The translations under genes and the position numbers were made by a program. The notes under the pieces were generated by a model, which was not told the DNA's origin, did no database searches, and saw nothing but the letters and a program-made list of their open reading frames with translations. Of a DNA stretch of 52,176 nucleotides, positions 17,287-24,796 are shown one piece after another. This DNA comes from Alphaproteobacteria bacterium (GTDB lineage: Bacteria; Pseudomonadota; Alphaproteobacteria; JAUXUR01): positions 1 to 52,176 of the forward strand of contig JAUXUR010000017.1 of NCBI GenBank assembly GCA_030680745.1. The letters are read 5' to 3'. Within the stretch, counting starts at the first letter, position 1, and the number at the start of each line of letters is the position of its first letter.

Positions 17287-17493
17287 ATGGCCCCTTCTCT
17301 TCGTTGGACAGATTCGCGTGACATCGCGATTGCCTTGGATGAAAAATTCCCTAATACAGACATCCTGTCCATTCGTTTTACTGATCTTAAACAATGGGTT
17401 ACCGAATTAGATGGATTTTCAGATGACGCTACAAAATGCAACGAAAAAATTCTTGAAGCTATCCAAATGACTTGGCTCGATGAGCGCGATTAA
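17287..17493 (+). CDS. iscX: IscX, Fe-S cluster assembly protein
   Basis: A 68-residue small acidic protein. The family motifs are LRWTDSRDIAIALDEKFPN at the N-terminus, SIRFTDLKQWV in the middle and NEKILEAIQMTWLDE at the end. In other bacteria IscX binds IscS and iron and modulates cluster assembly. I chose MAPSLRW as the start because it follows the fdx stop by one base; a start four codons upstream would overlap fdx. Confidence 0.93.
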   Translation: MAPSLRWTDSRDIAIALDEKFPNTDILSIRFTDLKQWVTELDGFSDDATKCNEKILEAIQMTWLDERD

Positions 17494-17499
17494 GGAAAA

Positions 17500-18618
17500 A
17501 TGATGAACCACCCTCTTAATTCCTTAGGCATCACCAAACCCATTTCTGAAACACGTGTTGTTGTTGCCATGTCCGGTGGTGTTGATAGCTCCGTCGTTGC
17601 CGCTTTACTAAAGCACGAAGGCTACCAAGTCGTTGGCATTACGTTGCAACTTTATGATGAAGGTCAAGTAGGTCAAAAAAAAGGCACTTGTTGCGCAGGT
17701 CTTGATATTTATGACGCCAAACAGGTCGCCCAAAATCTTAACATTCCGCATTATGTTCTTGATTATCAAAAGAATTTCAAGAAAGACGTCATTGATCCTT
17801 TTGTCGATTCATATCTACAAGGACAAACACCCATTCCTTGCGTCAGATGCAATCAAACCGTTAAATTTCGTGATCTTTTTAGCTTTGCCAAAGATTTAAA
17901 TGCTGATGTCATGGCCACAGGCCATTATGTAAGACGTCTTGAAATCGATGGCAAACCGACTTTACATTCAGGCACAGACCCAACACGGGATCAAAGCTTT
18001 TTCTTATTTGCAACAACGCAAGAACAATTAGAATTCCTCCGTTTTCCATTGGGGGCGTTCGACAAAGTACAAACCCGACAAATGGCTGAACAATGGGGCC
18101 TTGTTGTCGCTGAAAAACCTGACAGCCAGGATATTTGCTTTGTGCCCAACGGATCCTACGCACGTGTTGTTGAAAAATTACGACCCGGCACGTTAGAGCC
18201 CGGCAATATCGTTGATCAACAAGGCAATATTTTAGCCCAACATAAAGGCATTATTCATTACACCATAGGACAACGCAAAGGCCTTGAAATTGGTGGCCTT
18301 AAAGATCCGCTTTATGTCGTAAAACTTGATCCCATCAAACATGAAGTCATTGTTGGCCCAAAAGAGGCTTTAGCTTGTGCCGAAATTGACATCATTGAAC
18401 CCAATTGGTTAATTGATCCTACGACTATTAACGGGCAATTTATGGTTAAATTTAGATCTACGCAACCTGCGATTCCCGCTGAGATTATCCCGGTTGACAA
18501 CAATCGCGCCACTATCCGTTTCGCAGAAGCGCAATATGGCGTAGCCTCAGGTCAAGCTTGCGTTATTTATGATAATGAGCGGGTTTTGGGTGGTGGCTGG
18601 ATACAGCTGAAAGGGTAA
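17500..18618 (+). CDS. mnmA: tRNA-specific 2-thiouridylase MnmA
   Basis: A 372-residue ATP-pyrophosphatase that adds sulfur to uridine-34 of tRNA Lys/Glu/Gln, using sulfur delivered from IscS through relay proteins or directly. The PP-loop is VVAMSGGVDSSVVAALL (about residues 21-37). The two cysteines of catalysis are at about C117 (VRCNQTVKF) and C213 (DSQDICFVP). The C-terminal beta-barrel contains TIGQRKGLEIG. It follows iscX by 6 bases and is likely in the same transcript, a sensible link between the Isc sulfur supply and tRNA thiolation. A second methionine one codon later is an alternative start. Confidence 0.96.
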   Translation: MMNHPLNSLGITKPISETRVVVAMSGGVDSSVVAALLKHEGYQVVGITLQLYDEGQVGQKKGTCCAGLDIYDAKQVAQNLNIPHYVLDYQKNFKKDVIDPFVDSYLQGQTPIPCVRCNQTVKFRDLFSFAKDLNADVMATGHYVRRLEIDGKPTLHSGTDPTRDQSFFLFATTQEQLEFLRFPLGAFDKVQTRQMAEQWGLVVAEKPDSQDICFVPNGSYARVVEKLRPGTLEPGNIVDQQGNILAQHKGIIHYTIGQRKGLEIGGLKDPLYVVKLDPIKHEVIVGPKEALACAEIDIIEPNWLIDPTTINGQFMVKFRSTQPAIPAEIIPVDNNRATIRFAEAQYGVASGQACVIYDNERVLGGGWIQLKG

Positions 18619-18720
18619 TTCCTGTTAATACAATGTATACAGCCTAATTAACTCCATTATTTTCTTGGAACCTAAGAGCTCAAAGGACTCAGAAAACGCT
18701 ACAAATGGACGGCACCCGCC

Positions 18721-18835
18721 TCCTACGTCCCGCGACTTGATCGCGGGATCCATTGTGAAGGAGGTAAATGAATGGATTTATCGAGACTTTTCAATAGGTT
18801 TTATGGATCCCGCGGACAAGCCGCGGGACGTAGGA
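18721..18835. repeat. MITE-like repeat family D
   Basis: A 115-bp element with 33-bp terminal inverted repeats (two mismatches). Each arm is itself a palindrome around CCCGCG...CGCGGG (left arm centre ACTTGAT, right arm centre GACAAGC). The high-GC arms stand out in this AT-rich genome. It sits between mnmA and a small conserved gene. An open frame in the small gene's phase begins inside it, but the real start is downstream. Positions 18619-18720 hold no gene. Confidence 0.9.
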
Positions 18836-18891
18836 AGTTTGTAGTATTTTTGAATCATTTTACTATAACAACTAATTTCGAAAGAAACCAA

Positions 18892-19077
18892 ATGAACGAC
18901 ACTGACCGCAAAAAAGAACGATTAGCCATTGCCTTACGCGAGAATCTTAAAAAACGTAAAATTCAGCAACATGCAAGAATTAAGAATACATTGATTTCTT
19001 CTAACCAAGATATAGATACTGAAAAAAAGGATTTATCTTCATCTACTATAATTAACGATAATAAAAATCCTGAATAA
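18892..19077 (+). CDS. Small basic alphaproteobacterial protein of unknown function
   Basis: 61 residues. The N-terminal half (MNDTDRKKERLAIALRENLK, then KRKIQQHARIK) resembles short, positively charged proteins that are common in alphaproteobacteria and have no assigned role. The C-terminal half is polar and probably disordered. The reading frame extends 40 codons upstream through the repeat element, but the start inside that element would be non-homologous, so I chose the methionine after GAAAGAAACC. Confidence 0.6.
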   Translation: MNDTDRKKERLAIALRENLKKRKIQQHARIKNTLISSNQDIDTEKKDLSSSTIINDNKNPE

Positions 19078-19204
19078 AAAAGAAATTAATACAAATATAA
19101 TTTATTTTCTTTACTAAGCAATATATAAATGATATAAATACAACTCAAAAAAAAGAAAAAAATATTTTTTAATATACATAATTAAAATAAAGGATTATAT
19201 AATC

Positions 19205-19963
19205 ATGAAAAAAATCGTTCTAACACTCTCTATTCTTCTTGCATCACCTATATTTAATTGCTGTGCTGCAGGCCTCGCACATAGACCAGCAGCGCTTACT
19301 TATTTACAAACGCAAGAGCATCTTGCACTTGCTCAAAATGATTTGGCGGCAACTTTTGATAGATTTCAAGCATGTATGACCCTTTTAAATTTTGCAAAAC
19401 ATACAAAAAATCAAGTTATCCCAATCATCTTTAATATCATCGAAGAAAACAACATCACAGAAATGAGTAAACGTGTAGCACTCAACACCATTTGGCGTGA
19501 TCGTGAAGCACGCACTACATATCACGATACGTTAATGATTCATTACTTAAATCTTATTCAAAACTCACCTGATAAATTTATTCGTGAACTCGCTTTTGAT
19601 GATCTATTATTTGATCAACAAATTTTGCATCAATATGAACAAATATTACAAGATGCGTACAAAAAGCACATTGATGAAGATTTTGATAATTTTGAACTTA
19701 AACTAAAAGCCTATCTTATCTTTGGTGAGTCTTTTCATGAAGCATATAATCAATTTATAAATGAATATTGGTTAACGCGAAACAATAATCAAAAACAAGG
19801 ACTATTGCAAAGAATGATCAACAAATTTGGCGCTGATCATCCATGCCTTCAAGAATTGGATTCAACTATATTGCCTAATTGGTCCGCTAAATTTTTAAAA
19901 ATAGCAAATGCAGCTGAGGCAAAAAACAAACAAATCGCGGATAATAATATCATCCAAGATTAA
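19205..19963 (+). CDS. Exported helical protein of unknown function
   Basis: 252 residues with a signal peptide (MKKIVLTLSILLASPIFNCCAAG); the cysteine pair at its end could make it a lipoprotein, although the lipobox is not canonical. The mature part is predicted almost fully helical and rich in Gln, His and Asn, with no motif I recognise. It is flanked by a promoter-like AT-rich gap with an AAAGGA ribosome site and followed by a strong hairpin. It fits the effector-like set of exported proteins by composition. Confidence 0.65.
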   Translation: MKKIVLTLSILLASPIFNCCAAGLAHRPAALTYLQTQEHLALAQNDLAATFDRFQACMTLLNFAKHTKNQVIPIIFNIIEENNITEMSKRVALNTIWRDREARTTYHDTLMIHYLNLIQNSPDKFIRELAFDDLLFDQQILHQYEQILQDAYKKHIDEDFDNFELKLKAYLIFGESFHEAYNQFINEYWLTRNNNQKQGLLQRMINKFGADHPCLQELDSTILPNWSAKFLKIANAAEAKNKQIADNNIIQD

Positions 19964-19987
19964 ATTGCATTAACACCCTAAATATTT

Positions 19988-20018
19988 ATGAGTTATAAAC
20001 ACTCGCTTTATAACTCAT
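19988..20018. terminator. Perfect 12-bp hairpin after the exported helical protein gene
   Basis: ATGAGTTATAAA at 19988-19999 pairs with TTTATAACTCAT at 20007-20018 around the loop CACTCGC, followed by GTTTT. It lies between two convergent genes. A related imperfect stem with the same ACTCGCTTTATA segment occurs at about 21497-21535, so it may also be a small repeat. Confidence 0.55.
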
Positions 20019-20103
20019 GTTTTGATGCAATGTGAGCCATAAAAAAGAAAAGGCCGCACAGGCCCTCAAAACATTTTTATGTTAGAAAACCTGTGAAAAA
20101 CAA

Positions 20104-21129
20104 TTAATTTTGTGCGTTTTTTGTATTTTTTGAAGGTAGTCGATATCCTTCAGTGTAATTTTCTCGAATGTCATCTCCTATTGCTGTACCTTGAGGAAAT
20201 GTAACTTCCAAACTAGCCTTAAGAATTGGGTTATATGCTGGTAATATTAGCTGACCCAATCCAGCAAACCCTGTACAACCATAAAGAAAAATTTGTTCAA
20301 TCTGTATCACTAGACGAAAGGCAGAAAGATCAAGACCTGTCAATCCGCTACAATTTAAAAGAAAGCCCTGTTTAATCTGCGTCAATTGACTCAAGGAAGA
20401 AAGATCAAGATTGGTCAATTTAGAACAATTAGTAAGAAAAAGAACGCCAATCTGTACCACTTGACGCAAAGGAGAAAGATCCAAATCAATCAATTCAGTG
20501 CAATCCTTAAGAAAGCAAGCTCCAATATGGATCACTTGACTTAAAGGTATAAGATCAAGGCGGGTCAAACTAGCACAACCTTCAAGAAAGCTATCTTTGA
20601 TATGTGTCACTGAAGGGGGAAGATCAATGTGAGCCAATCCATTGCAACCATAAAGAAAGTAAGATCCAATTCTTCTCACTTGACTTAAAAGCGTAAGATC
20701 AAGATCACTCAATCTAATATACCTAGAAAGAAAATCATCTCCGATTATTTGAACATCTTGAGCAATATTAAGGATTGTAAGTTTACGTATATTTTCAACT
20801 AAATTCTGACCAAGAGATAATGAAGCATTTTCTACCAACCCATCGCCTTCTTGAACATCAAGAATAATGTGCATATTAGGAGAATTTTGAAGCAATTCAT
20901 TAATACGATTATTTTTATCGTGCAATTCTTGACCCGTAAGCACAAGATACGCATTATTTAAGCCGTCATTGACACTACCAATCTCATTCAGGGTATAAAA
21001 AGATCCTTCCACTTGAGGATGTGTTTCTTTGTAATTGCCTATAATTATATCATGACGCTCATCAGCAAAAGAAAAAGATGCCGAAAATGCCATCAAAAAT
21101 AATATAGACAACATATGTATTTTCTTCAT
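20104..21129 (-). CDS. Exported BspA-like leucine-rich repeat protein
   Basis: 341 residues with a signal peptide (MKKIHMLSILFLMAFSASFSFA). From about residue 130 to 290 there are about six repeats of 23-25 residues, with the pattern LxxLDLsxLxQVxxIGxxFLxxCxx, the LRR_5 type found in BspA-like surface proteins. The short N-terminal domain (about 22-125) has no motif I recognise. Proteins of this type often mediate protein-protein contact on host or bacterial surfaces. The regular Cys before each repeat boundary may be buried in the LRR core. Confidence 0.75.
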   Translation of the reverse strand: MKKIHMLSILFLMAFSASFSFADERHDIIIGNYKETHPQVEGSFYTLNEIGSVNDGLNNAYLVLTGQELHDKNNRINELLQNSPNMHIILDVQEGDGLVENASLSLGQNLVENIRKLTILNIAQDVQIIGDDFLSRYIRLSDLDLTLLSQVRRIGSYFLYGCNGLAHIDLPPSVTHIKDSFLEGCASLTRLDLIPLSQVIHIGACFLKDCTELIDLDLSPLRQVVQIGVLFLTNCSKLTNLDLSSLSQLTQIKQGFLLNCSGLTGLDLSAFRLVIQIEQIFLYGCTGFAGLGQLILPAYNPILKASLEVTFPQGTAIGDDIRENYTEGYRLPSKNTKNAQN

Positions 21130-21619
21130 AAAGAATCTCCTATGAATGTTAAAAATTCAAAACCAAAATATTTTAACACGCAAAAATAATTATTTATATT
21201 TTTTTATAAAAAAATACGCTTTCATAATATTTTGCAAAAATTTAAACTAAATAATATTTTTTAAAAAGCATTAATACAATTATAAATAAAATTTATTTAT
21301 GTACAATAAAATAAATACAACAAATTATTATTTTTTATTTTAAATAAAATGTGATATATGGATATAGTCAATAAATTTGAGGCGTAGTCAAAGAACAACG
21401 AACGAAGAGTACATGAGTGAAGCGTGACAATGTATCCTTCCAATGTCTATCAACTATAAATGAATTAGAATTCAAAAATCAACTTAAACTGATAATTTGA
21501 GGATGCGTTATAACGACTCGCTTTATAGCTCATTATTTGTAATTGGCAACAAATTTATGCTTAATTACCCACCTCCCCCTCTGCTACGCCCCACGGCCAT
21601 ATCATTACTCATAAGTACA

Positions 21620-21718
21620 ACAACATATTGATATGTAAATTATCCATATAAGGACTTAATCCAAAAGCACTAACTGCTACACACGCAACCCCATTTTCCA
21701 GGAAATAATTTGATTTAA
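21620..21718 (-). pseudogene. Fragment of aspartate aminotransferase 3' end (third copy)
   Basis: About 100 bases match the 3' end of the intact aminotransferase gene (about 27715-27835), with an internal deletion of roughly 20 bases and point changes. The junction on its right side (AAATAATTTGATTTAAAA, then the terminator) is identical to that of the fragment at 24583-24740. No start or coherent frame remains. Confidence 0.8.
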
Positions 21719-21764
21719 AAAAAGACCAGCAGAAGATACGTGAGTTTCAACACTGGTCCTTTTT
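21717..21764 (-). terminator. Terminator of YoeB-tailed protein 1
   Basis: On the minus strand GACCAG and CTGGTC enclose a 23-base loop and are followed by a T-rich tract, directly after the toxin gene's stop codon. The same structure follows the second paralog at 24744-24790. Confidence 0.55.
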
Positions 21765-21770
21765 GACTAA

Positions 21771-24497
21771 TCAATCGTCGTAATGTCCTTGGCAAGATAA
21801 AATATTAACATTACCATTATTTATAATTTTGTATACAAGCCTATGTTTATCTGTAATGCGTCTTGAAAATAATTCATGACCTTTTAATTTTTCAGGCTTT
21901 CCACGTTTTCCACTTATTTTAATATCTGCGATGAGCGCGGATACTTTATTTCGTTCAAATGCATTAAGTCCAATCCATTGATCTTGTGCATTTTTATCGA
22001 ATAAAACATACACATTTTCTTTATGAAAATTTGTGTCTGGTTTTGACATTAAAGATTTTTTTTCTTCTTCTGAAAGCTGCCCACGAATTAATTTTTTAAA
22101 CTTATAATTTTGCTCTTTCTTATTTTGTTCTCTTTGTCTTTTTTTTAATGCTTTAAGCTCTCTTCGTTTTAAAAGACTTAATTCTTCTAATTGTTCGTTT
22201 GCAGAAAGATCTTTTTGTTCTTTTGCATCACATAGATTCTTATCATCAGAAAATTTTTGCGTCTCAATAGTATCAACTGCACCACTAACATCAATTTTAC
22301 TAAAATCATCATCCTCCCCATGACTCGAATCTTCTTCATCCCCAACATCATCACCTGAAGACAAATTTTCTATTTTTATTTCAAGGGGTTTTTGATCAAC
22401 AATTGACTGATCCTGACCAGAAACATTCAAAGAGTATTTTTCACTTTCTATTTCATTTTCTAGAATTACATAATAAAAAGATGCAGCTGTAAAACCACCC
22501 AACGCAGCTTTCATTAAAAATTCTAAGGCCTCTTTTCTAACCTCAAAAGAATTACCTAATGATGAAGAAAGCTTAACCAAAGCTATATGATAATTAGCTT
22601 CAGGCGAATCACATTGTAAAAGTAAATCAACTACAACTTCATTACGCTGAAAATCTAAAATAATTGGATTATTATCTAAATCAGTCGAAGTTTTATTTTC
22701 ATAAATTAAGATTGCTAATCTTTGAAGCGCATAAGAAATTTTAGATTTTCTATATAAATCAGCAACAATTTCATATTTTTGATTTGGATCTATAATTTTA
22801 TTATCTAAATCCCTGTCTATTAAGTCATTTTCAATAAGAACAGCTAAATTACATAAAGACTCTTCTGTAGATTTTGATCGTCTGTACAAATCTGCCGCAA
22901 CCCTATCTTTCTGACTATCAAGAATATCAACACCAAATAAATCTTTTTTAATGATTCCTCTTTGAATAAGTGATGCAAGATTACCTAAAGAAGATGGTAC
23001 TGATGGTGATCGTCTATATAAATCGGCTGCAACTTCATATCGCTTATTTTTTGGAATAAGTTTTCCATTCACATCTTTATTGATATACCCTTTAGAAATA
23101 AAAACACCAAGTCTGTATAACGCCAAAGGTTCAGATGCTGCATGTCTATATAAATCTGCAACAACTTCAAATTTTTTATCTTCAGGAATATCTTGCCCAT
23201 ATAAATCTTTTTTAATTTTATTACGCTCAATAAATGCGCCTAAATTATATAAAGATTCTGGCAAATCTTTTCCTTTTCTATAAAAATCTGCAGCAATATC
23301 ATATTTCTCATCTTCCAAAATTTGTTTTCCATTAATAAATGAAATATCACCTGAATTAATAAAATTTCCAATCTTATAGAAAGAAAATGGTGTTTTTAAT
23401 TCTAAGCATAATTTTAAAATTATATTGTATTTATTTTTTTTTGTTATTTTATTTCCGTTTGAATCAAATTTTATTGAATCATTAACAATTAAATCAATAA
23501 TAGCCTCTTTTGTTTCTATCGAATTTATTTTCCATAATAAACTTGATGCTATTTTATTTCTATCTTGTTCATTAAATTTTAGTCCATACTGATCAACATT
23601 TATATGCCCCTCAAAAATCAATTTTGATAGAATTGTTATTTGATCTTGATCTATTGGGTTTCGGTAACAACAAGCACATTCATACAAAAATCCATTATTA
23701 TAAAAAAGACTACCAAGATCATTTAAATATAATGCTGATTGTTTTTTAATTTTTGCACATGTTATCCCCCAATTAAAAACATTAAAAGTAAAAACACTTA
23801 ACTTTCTATCAGGAAAAAAATTACGAATCATATTTGCACATAAATGTTGAAGAACATATATAAACCTAGAATAAAATTCTCCTTTTGATGAACTTTCTAC
23901 AGAACTTTTAAAAAATAAAATATTTTTTGCAATAAATTCAAAATAATTTATACGTTCTTCTGAAAATCCTGTCTTTTTAGAAAGATTTTCTAATCTTGAA
24001 ACAATTGTTTTTGGTATAGTTATTGTCTGATTTAATTTAATTTCTTTTATTATTTGCGTCCAAAACGCAATAACATACCATGAAAAAGCATCGTTATAAT
24101 ATTTTTGCTTTTCTTCTTCAGGCGCATTATCACCTTTTTCTACTTTTAATGTACCTAACAATTCCATCGATTTTGGACATGCATTTTGAGCTCCCTCTGC
24201 AGAAAGCTTCAAAGCTTCATCAAATGTTGGCTCATTTTTAAATTTATAATTCAAATATAATGCTAAAGCATTTTTAAATTTTTTCTCGTTTTTTTCATCA
24301 ATTTTTTTCCGCTGGTTATCTTTAAGACTGCACCATTCTTTGAATTTTTCAAAACCACAAAACCGTGTATCTGCAAATGGGTTTTCATCATTCATCATTA
24401 TTTCTGTATCATCTGCATCATAATCAGCTGAAAAAACATCAATAGGCTTAAAAAAAAGACATGAAACGATTGAAATAAAAAGAAACTTCTTTAACAT
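21771..24497 (-). CDS. Exported Sel1-like repeat protein with C-terminal YoeB-like RNase domain, paralog 1
   Basis: 908 residues. Signal peptide about 1-23 (MLKKFLFISIVSCLFFKPID...). The N-terminal part is helical; then come about six repeats of about 37 residues with the pattern YEVAADLYRRxxxxxxSLxN, which resemble Sel1/TPR solenoids. An acidic linker (about 690-760) and a basic coiled coil (about 775-810) lead to the last ~81 residues. These match the YoeB toxin: GKPEKLK, SRRITDKHRLVY and GHYDD, so all four catalytic positions of YoeB (Glu, Arg, His, Tyr; here about E869, R886, H905, Y906) are present. YoeB is normally a free 84-residue ribosome-dependent RNase paired with YefM. No YefM is encoded nearby. 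The export signal implies the RNase acts outside the producing cell; this is inference. Confidence 0.85.
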   Translation of the reverse strand: MLKKFLFISIVSCLFFKPIDVFSADYDADDTEIMMNDENPFADTRFCGFEKFKEWCSLKDNQRKKIDEKNEKKFKNALALYLNYKFKNEPTFDEALKLSAEGAQNACPKSMELLGTLKVEKGDNAPEEEKQKYYNDAFSWYVIAFWTQIIKEIKLNQTITIPKTIVSRLENLSKKTGFSEERINYFEFIAKNILFFKSSVESSSKGEFYSRFIYVLQHLCANMIRNFFPDRKLSVFTFNVFNWGITCAKIKKQSALYLNDLGSLFYNNGFLYECACCYRNPIDQDQITILSKLIFEGHINVDQYGLKFNEQDRNKIASSLLWKINSIETKEAIIDLIVNDSIKFDSNGNKITKKNKYNIILKLCLELKTPFSFYKIGNFINSGDISFINGKQILEDEKYDIAADFYRKGKDLPESLYNLGAFIERNKIKKDLYGQDIPEDKKFEVVADLYRHAASEPLALYRLGVFISKGYINKDVNGKLIPKNKRYEVAADLYRRSPSVPSSLGNLASLIQRGIIKKDLFGVDILDSQKDRVAADLYRRSKSTEESLCNLAVLIENDLIDRDLDNKIIDPNQKYEIVADLYRKSKISYALQRLAILIYENKTSTDLDNNPIILDFQRNEVVVDLLLQCDSPEANYHIALVKLSSSLGNSFEVRKEALEFLMKAALGGFTAASFYYVILENEIESEKYSLNVSGQDQSIVDQKPLEIKIENLSSGDDVGDEEDSSHGEDDDFSKIDVSGAVDTIETQKFSDDKNLCDAKEQKDLSANEQLEELSLLKRRELKALKKRQREQNKKEQNYKFKKLIRGQLSEEEKKSLMSKPDTNFHKENVYVLFDKNAQDQWIGLNAFERNKVSALIADIKISGKRGKPEKLKGHELFSRRITDKHRLVYKIINNGNVNILSCQGHYDD

Positions 24498-24582
24498 AAT
24501 TAAAACCTTTGTTTGATAAATATTTTTTAATAATTCGATAATATTATATTTGTTTGATTAAATCAATAAATTTTATATTTCA

Positions 24583-24740
24583 ACTTAATGTTTTTCTAAA
24601 ATAACACAAGCATAATTTAATCTATTTGCAGAAATATTCAAATTACTCATTGACGTCACATAAAATAAACGAATATAAAGACTCAATCCAAAAGCACTAC
24701 CGGGCACACACGCAATACCATTTTCCAGGAAATAATTTGA
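24583..24740 (-). pseudogene. Fragment of aspartate aminotransferase 3' end (second copy)
   Basis: Encodes on the minus strand a decayed version of the last ~45 residues of the intact aminotransferase (ENGIACVPGSAFGLSLYIRL, then a diverged C-terminus). The homology to 27650-27835 continues beyond the stop into the AT-rich gap before the next gene, so the upstream region of the YoeB-tailed gene was copied with it. It has no start of its own and is not a functional gene. Confidence 0.88.
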
Positions 24741-24743
24741 TTT

Positions 24744-24790
24744 AAAAAAGACCAGAGGAAGATACGTGAACTTCAACACTGGTCCTTTTT
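24744..24790 (-). terminator. Terminator of YoeB-tailed protein 2
   Basis: The same GACCAG...CTGGTC stem with a long loop and a T-rich tract as after paralog 1, a few bases after the stop codon. Its position between the gene end and the aminotransferase fragment is the same in both units. Confidence 0.55.
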
Positions 24791-24796
24791 GAGTAA

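Larger units (their letters stand above)
21130..21770. other. Long intergenic region with repeat remnants
   Basis: Very AT-rich from 21160 to 21360 with no gene. About 21378-21470 is less AT-rich and looks like a decayed dispersed repeat. About 21497-21535 repeats the ACTCGCTTTATA stem seen near 20000. The right end (21620-21764) holds the aspartate aminotransferase fragment and terminator listed separately. No open frame with a ribosome site is seen on either strand. Confidence 0.6.

Noticed and set aside
19988..21535. Possible CRISPR or tandem array based on the repeated ACTCGCTTTATA stems
   Set aside because: Only two diverged copies 1.5 kb apart; no regular spacing. No CRISPR array is seen in the window.
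22140..22400. Basic coiled coil before the YoeB-like domain as a further NLS
   Set aside because: The KR-rich stretch alternates with hydrophobic and acidic residues as in a charged coiled coil; it is not placed after the signal peptide like the three clear cases.
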